A stretch of 64,000 nt of DNA, taken from positions 124,001 through 188,000 of the forward strand of contig CAJFNQ010000011.1 of assembly GCA_904394975.1 (NCBI GenBank), read 5' to 3'. Positions 24,834-33,269 of the stretch are shown one piece after another; the first letter of the stretch is position 1; the number at the start of each line of letters is the position of its first letter. Origin of the DNA: Metaruminococcus_A gallistercoris (GTDB taxonomy: Bacteria > Bacillota > Clostridia > Oscillospirales > Ruminococcaceae). Position numbers and translations under genes: made by a program. The notes under the pieces were generated by a model. It had not been told where the DNA came from and ran no database searches. It saw nothing but the letters and a program-made list of their open reading frames with translations.

Positions 24834-26072
24834 TTGTTAAACGATGTAAAAGTTCTGCGTGAATTGGCCGGAAAATATGCCATTGCAGCAAATGATGATG
24901 TAAACTATGAACGAAAACTCCTGCATAAGGCGGTCAACGACCTGCACATGATTCGTCCGGTCGTTTTGATTGACGAATTGCCATGGAACGAACTCAACGG
25001 CGAAGGAGAACTCACCCTTCATTGTGAAGATCCGTATCTGCGCACCATTGAACGCGAGATGCGCCAAACCCTTTACAAATGGAACCATTTCCAGGCGGAT
25101 ATGATCATCCAGCCGTTTTTCGGCATTGAAAAGGTGTTCCACTCCACTGGGATTGGTGTAGAGGTTGTTCAGAACACCCTCCACGCGGATGAGACCAACC
25201 ACATTGTCGCACATGAATTCATCGACCAGATGGAGGACGAATCCTTCCTGGAACGTCTGCACAACGCGGTCATCACCTATGACAAGGAAGAATCCGAAAA
25301 GCGGTACGACCTGGTCGCAAACATCATCGGCGACATCATCCCGGTCAAGCTGGTCGGCAACCGCTGGCTGTTCGATACCTGCTGGGACGACATTGCCGAG
25401 TGGCACGGGGTCACCAACCTGTTGATGGACCTTGCGATGCGCCCGGAATATATGCATGCGGTCGCGGCAAAACTCACCGACATTTATCTGGACAAAGTCC
25501 GTCAGTTTGAGGAACTCAACCTGTTTGAGGGCAACCCGGTCACCATCCACAGCACCGCCGGATTGAGCGATGACCTTCCTTCCAAGGATTTTGACGGGGT
25601 TCATTTTAAAGCCAAAGACGTCTGGGGCCGCGGTGCAGCACAGGTGTTCGCTTCCGTTTCCCCGGCTATGCGTGAGGAATTCGACATCCAGTACATGAAG
25701 AAAGCCATGGAGCCGTTCGGCCTTGTTTACTACGGCTGCTGTGAACCGCTCCACAACATGATAGACATTGTAGAACAGATTCCGAACCTGCGGAAAATCA
25801 CTGTCACCCCATGGGCAGATGTGGACGTTGCGGCGGAAAACATCGGCAAAAAGTACGTTGTTGCTCATAAACCCAGCCCGTCCAACGTAGCGATCGACCA
25901 TCTGGATGAAGAGGTCGTGCGCAAAGAGCTTACCCATGCGATTGACGCCTGCTACCGCAACGGATGCTCGTTTGACATGGTGCTCAAAGACATCAGCACC
26001 GTCAACTACAACCCGCAGAACCTGGTCAAATGGGAAAAAATTGCCATGGAACTGGTGAAAAACTACAAATAA
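24834..26072 (+). CDS. Uroporphyrinogen decarboxylase-fold methyltransferase-like protein
   Basis: 412 residues of the URO-D superfamily. Anaerobes have many such proteins that serve as methyltransferases of corrinoid-dependent demethylation systems rather than in haem synthesis. The C-terminal part carries YYGCCEPLH and, further on, a late Cys (NGCSFDMVLKD), possible zinc or substrate ligands. No corrinoid protein or reductive activator gene is adjacent, so the substrate is unknown. The TTG at 24834 follows AAGGGGAG at good spacing. Confidence 0.75.
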   Translation: MLNDVKVLRELAGKYAIAANDDVNYERKLLHKAVNDLHMIRPVVLIDELPWNELNGEGELTLHCEDPYLRTIEREMRQTLYKWNHFQADMIIQPFFGIEKVFHSTGIGVEVVQNTLHADETNHIVAHEFIDQMEDESFLERLHNAVITYDKEESEKRYDLVANIIGDIIPVKLVGNRWLFDTCWDDIAEWHGVTNLLMDLAMRPEYMHAVAAKLTDIYLDKVRQFEELNLFEGNPVTIHSTAGLSDDLPSKDFDGVHFKAKDVWGRGAAQVFASVSPAMREEFDIQYMKKAMEPFGLVYYGCCEPLHNMIDIVEQIPNLRKITVTPWADVDVAAENIGKKYVVAHKPSPSNVAIDHLDEEVVRKELTHAIDACYRNGCSFDMVLKDISTVNYNPQNLVKWEKIAMELVKNYK

Positions 26073-26095
26073 TCAACTTGTTCTATATACATTTA

Positions 26096-26130
26096 CCGCC
26101 GCGCAGATCCTGCGCGGCGGCTTGTTTTTT
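26096..26130 (+). terminator. Terminator of the UroD-fold gene
   Basis: CCGCCGCGCAG / CTGCGCGGCGG with a short loop, then CTTGTTTTTT. Confidence 0.85.
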
Positions 26131-26243
26131 CGTCTGCATTCAACAGTGGCAGAGCGTTTTCCCTGCCTCGGAACCCCGGCGATAGAGCGCGCTCATCCGC
26201 CGAAACAATAGTCAAAGAACGAGCTTTGCCTTTTGCCTCCGCC

Positions 26244-26272
26244 TTGTGCTTTTTTCGCTTTTTTCGTATAAT
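26244..26272 (+). promoter_or_regulatory. Promoter of rmuC
   Basis: TTGTGC, 17-base spacer, TATAAT; AAAAGGAGA precedes the ATG at 26305. Confidence 0.7.
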
Positions 26273-26304
26273 AAACTATATTATCTGTTAAAAGGAGATT
26301 CTTT

Positions 26305-27624
26305 ATGGAATATATTGCAATTGCACTGTCCGCTATTACTGTGGTTCTGGCGGTCATCCTGCTCATCCGCCAATCAAACAGCAAAAAAGATGACACAGAC
26401 GAACGGTTACAGCAACAGTTTTTGAAGATGCAGGCAGAAATCCAGACCGAACAGCGGGAGCTTCGGCGGGATATTGCCGACACCTTGCAGGCTTCGGTGC
26501 GCACGCTGGGCGAACTGCTGGCGCAAAACCAGAAGCAAGCGTCCGACGCATCGCAGAATGCCATCCGCCAGTTTTCTGACGCTTCCCAAAACTCGATGAG
26601 GCAGCTGGAAGAACGCCTCAAGTCGCTGGAATCCAACAACGAACAGAAGCTGGATGCCATGCGGGGGACCATCACCCGGCAGTTGAGCTACATTCAAACT
26701 GACAACAACGCGAAGCTGGAAAAAATCCGTGAAACGGTCGATGAAAAGCTGCAAAAAACGCTGGAAGAAAAAATGAACCAGTCGTTCGAACGGGTCAGCC
26801 GCCAGCTGGAAGAGGTGTACAAGGGCCTTGGCGAGATGCAGACGCTCGCCACCGGCGTGGGTGACCTGAAGAAGGTGCTTTCCAACGTAAAGACGCGCGG
26901 CATCATGGGTGAATTCCAGCTGGGCGCGATTTTGCAGGAGATTCTTGCCCCGGAACAGTATGAAGAGAACGTTGCCACCATTCCGGGCAGCAGCAACCGG
27001 GTGGAATTCGCGGTGAAGCTGCCGGGTGAGGACGGCGCGCCGGTCTACCTGCCCATCGACTCTAAATTCCCGGGCGATGCGTACGAACAGCTTCAAGACG
27101 CATACGACTCCGGCTCACCCGAAGCGGTCAACGCCGCGTTTGCCACCCTCTCTACCCGCATCCGTGCGTTTGCCAAAGACATCCATGACAAGTACATTGA
27201 AGAGCCTTACACCACCAATTTCGGCATCATGTTCCTTCCGTTTGAGGGATTGTATGCCGAAGTGGTCAACCGTGGAATGGTGGAACCGCTCCAGCGGGAT
27301 TACAACGTAAACGTTGCGGGGCCGAGCACCATGGCAGCTTTACTCAATTCACTCCAAATGGGCTTCAAGACCCTTGCCATCCAGAAACGGAGCAGCGAGG
27401 TTTGGAAAATCCTCGGCGCGGTCAAGTCGGAATTCGCGAAATTCGACGAAGTGCTCGCGGCCGCACAACTCAAAATTGAACGGGTCGGCAAAGACCTGGA
27501 CAAGCTGGTGGGCACCCGCACACGCGCCATCAACCGCCGCCTGCGGGAGGTGCAGTCGCTCTCCTCAGGAGAAAGCGCACAACTGCTGGAACTTGGCGCG
27601 GCGGGAGAAACGGACGAGGAATAA
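26305..27624 (+). CDS. rmuC: DNA recombination protein RmuC
   Basis: 439 residues: an N-terminal membrane helix (about 3-22), a long coiled coil (about 30-180) rich in Gln, Glu and Arg, and the RmuC domain (about 185-400) with KTRGIMGEFQLGAILQEIL, LPIDSKFPGD and FLPFEGLYAEV. The nuclease-like core belongs to the PD-(D/E)xK group; RmuC limits inversions and rearrangements at short repeats in E. coli. It is monocistronic, between its own promoter and a bidirectional terminator. Confidence 0.94.
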   Translation: MEYIAIALSAITVVLAVILLIRQSNSKKDDTDERLQQQFLKMQAEIQTEQRELRRDIADTLQASVRTLGELLAQNQKQASDASQNAIRQFSDASQNSMRQLEERLKSLESNNEQKLDAMRGTITRQLSYIQTDNNAKLEKIRETVDEKLQKTLEEKMNQSFERVSRQLEEVYKGLGEMQTLATGVGDLKKVLSNVKTRGIMGEFQLGAILQEILAPEQYEENVATIPGSSNRVEFAVKLPGEDGAPVYLPIDSKFPGDAYEQLQDAYDSGSPEAVNAAFATLSTRIRAFAKDIHDKYIEEPYTTNFGIMFLPFEGLYAEVVNRGMVEPLQRDYNVNVAGPSTMAALLNSLQMGFKTLAIQKRSSEVWKILGAVKSEFAKFDEVLAAAQLKIERVGKDLDKLVGTRTRAINRRLREVQSLSSGESAQLLELGAAGETDEE

Positions 27625-27667
27625 ACGCTTTCCGCAACTGATTTAAGCATCTGTTCCTGCTTTCAAC

Positions 27668-27712
27668 AAAAACGGCCGGCAGAACCCTTGTGGCTCTGCC
27701 GGCCGTTTTTTG
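27668..27712. terminator. Bidirectional terminator
   Basis: AAAACGGCCGGCAGA / TCTGCCGGCCGTTTTTT; closes rmuC and the converging Xre gene. Confidence 0.88.
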
Positions 27713-27770
27713 TCAGACCGCCCCATTCAAAGCGGCAACACACCCAGAACGGGACCTTTATTCAAGTGAT

Positions 27771-28247
27771 TTAATCATCGTCATCCGACTCGCCGGTCAC
27801 CAGAGAAATGATAAAATAATACAGCGGAATAGTCAAAAACACCAGCCAACCGGGATGCCACCAGTTACCCAGAAAACCGAGCAGCAGGTAAACCACCGTC
27901 ACCAGGATGGGATAAGGAAACGCTTTCCAAAAACGCGCTGTTTTTGGAGAGACATGCCCCTTTTGTTTTCCATCATCGGCTTGAGTAGACGTTTCTGCGC
28001 TTGGCGCATTCTCTGCATCGGTGTTTTGAGCGGAAACGACTTCATCCTCCGTCGCGAGCAGACTGTCCAGACTGACGCCATAAAGGCGGGACAGTAAAAT
28101 AAGATTGTCGGTATCCGGGCTGGCTTCCGCCCGCTCCCACTTGGAGACCGCCTGCCGGCTGATACCGATTTTCGCCGCCAGCTCCTCCTGCGACAAACCG
28201 TTTGCCTTCCGAAGCTGTACCAGACGATTCGCGATTTCAATATTCAT
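27771..28247 (-). CDS. Xre-family regulator with C-terminal membrane segments
   Basis: 158 residues. An HTH_3 domain covers residues 3-60: LRKANGLSQEELAAKIGISR and AVSKWERAEASPD. A polar linker rich in Asp, Glu, Ala and Ser follows, then two hydrophobic helices (about 110-150) and an acidic DDDD end. A DNA-binding domain tethered to the membrane suggests sensing of envelope state. GGAAG precedes the ATG. The upstream region carries a perfect inverted repeat that may be its operator. Confidence 0.8.
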   Translation of the reverse strand: MNIEIANRLVQLRKANGLSQEELAAKIGISRQAVSKWERAEASPDTDNLILLSRLYGVSLDSLLATEDEVVSAQNTDAENAPSAETSTQADDGKQKGHVSPKTARFWKAFPYPILVTVVYLLLGFLGNWWHPGWLVFLTIPLYYFIISLVTGESDDDD

Positions 28248-28303
28248 AAAACGCACTTCCTTTTCTCTTTCCGATTGCATCTTCAGAATACACAAAACAA
28301 GCC

Positions 28304-28350
28304 GGTTGCGCCACCCATTCTGCTTTTCAAAGCCGCAACCGCTGGTTGCG
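28304..28350 (-). promoter_or_regulatory. Operator-like repeats upstream of the Xre gene
   Basis: CGCAACC-GCT-GGTTGCG (28334-28350) is a perfect 7-3-7 palindrome; a third GGTTGCG lies at 28304-28310. The rest of the 294-base gap between fabD and this gene holds only a weak terminator for fabD. Confidence 0.5.
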
Positions 28351-28474
28351 AACGCTCTGTAGGGTTCAAACAAAGCCTTTTATACCGGCCTTCTTCGTTT
28401 TTTAGCAAAAATTTTAGTAGATAACACCGATCACTTTTCCGTCAAGCTGCGCTTCCGCTAACCCACAAGCCAGA

Positions 28475-28528
28475 GCAAAAACGGCAGCCGCCGCATGGAA
28501 AACCAAACGCCATGTGACAAACTGCCGC
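28475..28528 (-). terminator. Possible terminator of the fabD-ending operon
   Basis: CGGCAG / CTGCCG with a long, itself partly paired loop, then TTTTTGC on the minus strand, 14 bases after fabD. Confidence 0.4.
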
Positions 28529-28541
28529 TTTACTGTTCCTA

Positions 28542-29465
28542 TTACGCAAGCGCCGCCAGTGTTTCTTCCAGCGTTGCCTGATTTTCTACCCGATGAATGG
28601 AAGCACCTTTGCAGGTTTTTTTCACAAAACCGGAAAGGGTCTTGCCCGGGCCAACCTCTACAAAAGTATCTACGCCCATTTCCTGCATGGTGAGAAGGGT
28701 CTTTTCCCAGAGCACCGGAGCCATTGCCTGACGAACCAGTTTCTGCTTGATTGCCGTGGGGTCGCTTTCCACAGCGGCATCCACATTCATCACGACCGGC
28801 ACCTGCGGTACTTCAAAGGTGATTGCTTCAAACTCTTTTTCCAGCACACGGGCAGCCGGCTCCATCCGTTCGGAATGGAACGGCGCACTGGAAGCAAGCG
28901 GAATCATTTTAATTTTGCGTTCTGCGCCGATCGCTTTGAGCGCATCCAGCGCGGCAGTGTCGCCGGAAACAACGATCTGCCCGGGGCAGTTGTAGTTCGC
29001 GCCTTTGACAAAACCGTCTACCTCATCACAAAGAGCGTCCACTTCATCGGCTGTTTTACCGAGCACGGCGATCATACCTCCCTGCCCAACCGGGACAGCC
29101 GCCTGCATAGCATTCGCACGGATCTGGATCAGGCGGATCGCTTCTTCAAACGGGATCACGCCCGCATAGACCAGCGCCGCATATTCACCCAGTGAAAAGC
29201 CGGCGGTGACGTCCGCTTTCACGCCGTGCGCGCGCAGAGCTTCCAGTGCGGCGACGTTTGCCGTGAGCACACAGGGCTGTGTGTTCTCAGTAAGATTTAA
29301 ATCCGCCTGTTCCCCTTCAAAGCAAAGAGAAGAAATGTTTCGGCCCAAAACACGGTCCGCCGTGTCAAAAACCGCTTTGCTTTCCGGGCAGGTTTCATAA
29401 AATTCTTTCATCATGCCAGGGTACTGTGCCCCTTGTCCGGAAAATAAAAATGCGACTTTTCCCAT
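28542..29465 (-). CDS. fabD: Malonyl-CoA:ACP transacylase
   Basis: 307 residues. FabD loads malonate from CoA onto acyl carrier protein for fatty acid synthesis. The substrate motif FLFSGQGAQYPGM, the nucleophile elbow GFSLGEYAAL (usual GHSLGE, with Phe for His) and the catalytic His in SSAPFHSERM are visible. AAGGAGG precedes the ATG. It lies 21 bases behind a glycosyltransferase gene with no terminator between, so it is transcribed as the last gene of the polysaccharide cluster, apart from any other fab gene. Confidence 0.93.
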   Translation of the reverse strand: MGKVAFLFSGQGAQYPGMMKEFYETCPESKAVFDTADRVLGRNISSLCFEGEQADLNLTENTQPCVLTANVAALEALRAHGVKADVTAGFSLGEYAALVYAGVIPFEEAIRLIQIRANAMQAAVPVGQGGMIAVLGKTADEVDALCDEVDGFVKGANYNCPGQIVVSGDTAALDALKAIGAERKIKMIPLASSAPFHSERMEPAARVLEKEFEAITFEVPQVPVVMNVDAAVESDPTAIKQKLVRQAMAPVLWEKTLLTMQEMGVDTFVEVGPGKTLSGFVKKTCKGASIHRVENQATLEETLAALA

Positions 29466-29486
29466 ATATGATCCTCCTTAAAACGG

Positions 29487-30344
29487 TCAACGGCTGCGGC
29501 GGCTCTGAAGCAGAGTCAGCCGGTATTTTAAAAAGATGCCGAGATAGACCAGCCAGTTGACCAAAAAAATATACTTCTTTTCATAGTGCTTTTTATAAAA
29601 CAGCTTCATCGCATGATGAAAGTGGTAGATGATCTGCGGGGATTTTTCTTTGAGCCCGCTTTCCCCTTTCAGATGGATGATCTGCGCGCCGGCAAAATAT
29701 ACAACCTTTTTGCCCTGTTCTTTGACCCGGTAGCAAAGGTCGACATCCTCTCCATACATAAAAAACATCTCATCGAAGCCGCCCAGCTCATTGAAAAACA
29801 AACGCGGCATCATTAGAAATGCGCCGGAAACGCAGTCGGTCTCCGCCGTCTGGTCGATGGGGAGAAAGGTTTGGTGATAAGCACCGTATTTACGGGACTG
29901 GGGATGGCGTTTATCAAGCCCCATAAAATAGTAAAGAGACGCGGAAGGGGTCGGAAAGCCACGCTTGCAGCCTGCATCAAAACTGCCGTCCGCAAGATGG
30001 GTGCGGATTCCCAGCGCGCCAACGTCCCGATGTTTCCTTATGTACTCCACCGTGCGGTCAAGCGCGCCTTCCCCAACGATGGTATCGGAATTCAAAAACA
30101 GCAGATAATCCCCTTTTGCATGGGATGCGCCAAAATTACAGGCATGCCCGAACCCATGATTTTCCACCTTTTCCAGCACAGTGATCCGCTCATCGGTTGA
30201 ATGGTAGTACTCATCCGGATTGGTGGAATTGTCCACAACAATAATTTCAAACGAGATTTCTTTGGCTGTTTGAAGAATAGAACAGACTGTCTGCGCAGTC
30301 AATTCTTTGGTATTAAAATTGATGATTATCACCGAAAGGTCCAA
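29487..30344 (-). CDS. GT2 glycosyltransferase
   Basis: 285 residues. A GT-A fold begins at SVIIINFNTKELT; FLNSDTIV gives the DxD-like metal site and GGFDEMFFMYGEDVDL the acceptor/catalytic region. This is the rhamnosyltransferase-like branch of family 2 (RfbF/WbbL type). The last ~35 residues form a basic hydrophobic segment that could attach it to the membrane. The TTG start has AGGAGG 10 bases upstream. It lies near the end of the rhamnan cluster and probably adds one sugar of the repeat. Confidence 0.87.
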   Translation of the reverse strand: MDLSVIIINFNTKELTAQTVCSILQTAKEISFEIIVVDNSTNPDEYYHSTDERITVLEKVENHGFGHACNFGASHAKGDYLLFLNSDTIVGEGALDRTVEYIRKHRDVGALGIRTHLADGSFDAGCKRGFPTPSASLYYFMGLDKRHPQSRKYGAYHQTFLPIDQTAETDCVSGAFLMMPRLFFNELGGFDEMFFMYGEDVDLCYRVKEQGKKVVYFAGAQIIHLKGESGLKEKSPQIIYHFHHAMKLFYKKHYEKKYIFLVNWLVYLGIFLKYRLTLLQSRRSR

Positions 30345-30366
30345 ACACGAAACCTCCTAATTTGAT

Positions 30367-31296
30367 TTAACAGAACAAAAACTGCCCCACTCGGCGAGCC
30401 AAACCGTTCTTCCAAAGCCGGTAGCGGCGCAGCGTGCGCAACCGCCCGAGCTTGCTTCGGTTTCCCATGTCTCCATAAGCATCAACCAGCTCTTGCTGGG
30501 AGGGAGAGAGAAGGCCGCGGTAAGCTTGCGCGAAATCCGCTGCCTGTAAATAAGTATCAGCAACCGCTTGGCGTGCCGCGCCGAACTTCGCCGCTCGCCG
30601 GGCGTTATAACCAAGGCTGCGTGCGTCTTTAGCGCCCACTTCGTTATCACCGTGCTGACGGTACAGGATGGTCGGTTCCTTCACAAACCCGATGCCGCCA
30701 AACGCAGCGGCGACAAGAGCCATCCACCAATCGTGCATGATAAGGTTTGGCGGAGGGGTTTCCGGAAGCAGGTCAACAAGTACCCGGTTGACCAGCATGG
30801 TACAGCCGGTGACATTGTTCTGCACGAGCAGTTCACTAAGCGACCTGCGGGAAGGGTCGAGATTCTGCCGGAAGAACATCGACTCCGCGATGGGGTTTCC
30901 ATCCTGATCAGCAACAGTAAGGTCTGTGTGGACAAGAAGCGGCCGGTCCTTTCCGTAAAATGTTTCCAGGTCCTTCATGCTCGCCATCGTCCGCTCGATC
31001 TTGTCCGGCTTCCAGATGTCGTCATGGTCACAGGTCATAATATAATCCCCGATGGATTTTAACAGCATATCGTAAAAATTATACTTCGCCCCGCCCAGGT
31101 TTTTCTCGTTCCGGCGCAGGGTGATCCGCCCGGGATATTCCGCCGCATACTGTTCCACTAAAGCGCAGGTATTGTCCGAAGATCCATCGTCCTGCACAGT
31201 CAGATGCCAGTCCTGGACCGTTTGCGCAAACAGGGAATCCAGCTGCTCAGCAAGGTATTCCCCGCTGTTGTAGGTAGCCAAAAGGATCTCGAGCAA
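30367..31296 (-). CDS. GT2 glycosyltransferase
   Basis: 309 residues. EILLATYNSGEYLAEQLDSL starts the GT-A domain, MTCDHDDIWKPDK holds the DxD metal motif, and QNNVTGCTMLVNR and IMHDWW follow the pattern of rhamnosyltransferases near RgpA/RgpB. It probably extends the rhamnose-containing chain. A TTG start has GAGGAAG 6 bases upstream. Confidence 0.87.
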   Translation of the reverse strand: MLEILLATYNSGEYLAEQLDSLFAQTVQDWHLTVQDDGSSDNTCALVEQYAAEYPGRITLRRNEKNLGGAKYNFYDMLLKSIGDYIMTCDHDDIWKPDKIERTMASMKDLETFYGKDRPLLVHTDLTVADQDGNPIAESMFFRQNLDPSRRSLSELLVQNNVTGCTMLVNRVLVDLLPETPPPNLIMHDWWMALVAAAFGGIGFVKEPTILYRQHGDNEVGAKDARSLGYNARRAAKFGAARQAVADTYLQAADFAQAYRGLLSPSQQELVDAYGDMGNRSKLGRLRTLRRYRLWKNGLARRVGQFLFC

Positions 31297-31317
31297 TCCG
31301 CTTCCTCCTCGAAAAGT

Positions 31318-31683
31318 CTAATTTTTTTCCTCTCTTTTCTGCGCCTCGGCCGCTTTTCGTTGCTCTTTCAACGCAACCTGTTGGGTGAGCGTTTTCAGCT
31401 TGCTGTCCAGCTGAGAAATGCGCAGAGTGGAATAGAACAGCTTTATGAGCAGAATAAAAATGATAAACAGGAAGATAAAGTTAACTGGCGAAGCGATTCC
31501 CAAAAGCTCCGACAAAAATTCTGGTATCTGTGGAAAAATGCTGATAATGACCAAAAGCAGAGAAAAAAGAAACCAGAACAGACTGTCTTCAATCTGCACT
31601 TTAGACTGGCGGATTTTTCTCATCATAAACAAAGTGGTCAAAATGGAAACCACAATCAAAACAATACGAAGTGTAAGGCTCAT
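31318..31683 (-). CDS. DUF2304 membrane protein
   Basis: 121 residues: three hydrophobic segments (about 4-20, 33-52, 66-86) and a charged coiled C-terminus rich in Lys, Glu and Gln. This is the DUF2304 layout; such proteins accompany polyprenyl-phosphate sugar synthases. The start codon overlaps the stop of the preceding GT2 gene (ATGA), which supports a joint role in making or flipping a lipid-linked sugar. Function inferred from context. Confidence 0.82.
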   Translation of the reverse strand: MSLTLRIVLIVVSILTTLFMMRKIRQSKVQIEDSLFWFLFSLLLVIISIFPQIPEFLSELLGIASPVNFIFLFIIFILLIKLFYSTLRISQLDSKLKTLTQQVALKEQRKAAEAQKREEKN

Positions 31684-32399
31684 TTTTCGCCCTCCTTCCC
31701 GGAATGAAAACGATTCCCGCGTTTACGGAACCACTGGATCAGAAGGATTGAGGTGCCCATGCGGATCATATAACCCATTGAACGGGAAAAATTCAAATAG
31801 CTTTCTCCCGCAATTCGTTCATCCATTTCCACTTGCACTTCGGTCACTTTAGCGCCACGGCGAATCAAATATGCCAGTGTATCCGGTTCCGGGCCATAGT
31901 TAAGGCTGGTTGCAAATTCATGAAGAATCTGCCGGTTAAACACCCGCATGCCTGAAGTTGGGTCTTTTATCTTTTTACCCGTTGTAAGCCGAATAGCGAA
32001 TGAAATCAGGAAGCTGCCCATCATGCGAAGGGAAAACGGCTTCTTTTTTTCAACAAAGCGGGAACCGATAACAACGTCATACCCCTTGTCTGCCTCGCTT
32101 ACCAAAGTATCAATATACTCCGGGCGATGTTGACCATCCGCATCAAACTGAATGGCATAATCATAATCATGAGCATCTGCATAGCGGAGTCCAGCCTGAA
32201 AGGCACCGGCAAGTCCCAAATTGACCGGAAGGTCCAAAAGATTGTAGTTATGTTCCCGGCAAAGCGCAGCCGTTTGGTCCGCAGAGCCGTCGTTAACCAC
32301 AACATAATCATACTGCGGGTAATTTTGTATCAGATGATCTACCACTCGAACAATATTATCCTGCTCGTTATAAGCAGGGATAACCACTAATGTTTTCAT
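31680..32399 (-). CDS. GT2 polyprenyl-phosphate sugar synthase-like protein
   Basis: 239 residues. VVIPAYNEQDNIVRVVDHL, VVNDGSADQT and IQFDADGQH are the motifs of the dolichyl-phosphate mannose synthase-like branch of family 2, with SGMRVFNR and basic C-terminal residues. It would move a sugar from a nucleotide to undecaprenyl phosphate for later use outside the membrane. It is coupled to the DUF2304 gene by a 4-base overlap. Confidence 0.87.
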   Translation of the reverse strand: MKTLVVIPAYNEQDNIVRVVDHLIQNYPQYDYVVVNDGSADQTAALCREHNYNLLDLPVNLGLAGAFQAGLRYADAHDYDYAIQFDADGQHRPEYIDTLVSEADKGYDVVIGSRFVEKKKPFSLRMMGSFLISFAIRLTTGKKIKDPTSGMRVFNRQILHEFATSLNYGPEPDTLAYLIRRGAKVTEVQVEMDERIAGESYLNFSRSMGYMIRMGTSILLIQWFRKRGNRFHSGKEGEK

Positions 32400-32434
32400 A
32401 AACTTCCTCTAAATCTACGATATTCTTTGTTGAC

Positions 32435-33232
32435 TTAAACCTGATTGCTTTTCTCGCTTGACGCATACACTTTGGTAAGCTTTTTCGCAATCCACTTCGG
32501 CCAGAATTTACAGAACATCTCATAATCTTCTTTGGTTCGAACGTTATCCTGCAAAACAGCCGATGTTTCTGAACCATCGTGTACACGGTGCATCATCAGC
32601 GGACGTTTGTCATATAAAAAAGCGCCCTTTAAGCGGGAAAGCGTTTCCCACGCCTGCCAATCCACATTGCTGCGAAAGCCATGCACAAACACCGGTTCCG
32701 GCAGGTTTTTCTTCGCAAAGCTGACGGACGGGCAGCAGATAGAGCACCCCAGCGACAGGCAGCGTCTGCGGACAAACCGGCTATTTTTAAACGCTTTGAT
32801 GCGCATAGGCAAAAGCAGAAGACGTTTTATCTTGAGCAGCCTATTTTCTCTGACCGGTTCGCCGTTTCGCAGTTCATAGTAATCGGTAAAGAAAATAAGC
32901 GGCTTCTTTGAGGAAGAAAACGCATTCATCGCCGCTTCCACATATCCCGGCCCATAAACGTCATCCTGATGAGCAAGCGTTATGTAAGGAGTTTTAGCCT
33001 GTGAATAGCCAAAATTCCAGTCATACGCAATGCTCGCCTTTCCGGTATTGACAAAAAGCGGAAGACCATATTTTTCCGCAATCCCACGAATATGGTCATT
33101 CGGCGTTGAGGTAGACACCAGAATATTACTGCCCGGAAGAGACTGTGAAAGCAGCGAAGTGATGCATTCCTCCAGATACGGGCTTTCCTTATAGGCGCAC
33201 ACCACAAACGTGTGCAGTTTTGAAAGTTCCAA
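32435..33232 (-). CDS. GT2 glycosyltransferase
   Basis: 265 residues. HTFVVCAYKESPYLEECITS begins the GT-A fold, LAHQDDVYGPGY holds the metal motif, and WQAWETLSRLKGAF lies in the acceptor half. It contains an unusual Cys group, RRRCLSLGCSICCP, in the middle. The TTG start has GGGAGG upstream. It belongs to the rhamnan cluster; specificity unknown. Confidence 0.84.
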   Translation of the reverse strand: MELSKLHTFVVCAYKESPYLEECITSLLSQSLPGSNILVSTSTPNDHIRGIAEKYGLPLFVNTGKASIAYDWNFGYSQAKTPYITLAHQDDVYGPGYVEAAMNAFSSSKKPLIFFTDYYELRNGEPVRENRLLKIKRLLLLPMRIKAFKNSRFVRRRCLSLGCSICCPSVSFAKKNLPEPVFVHGFRSNVDWQAWETLSRLKGAFLYDKRPLMMHRVHDGSETSAVLQDNVRTKEDYEMFCKFWPKWIAKKLTKVYASSEKSNQV

Positions 33233-33269
33233 AAAGGCGCCTCCCTTTCAACGAAAAATAAGTTCTAAC

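Noticed and set aside
24837..25937. Long minus-strand frames opposite the UroD-fold gene, and similar ones opposite gdhA, rmlB, rnr, queH and feoB
   Set aside because: They are antisense shadows of well-conserved genes, lack ribosome sites and encode no recognisable motifs.
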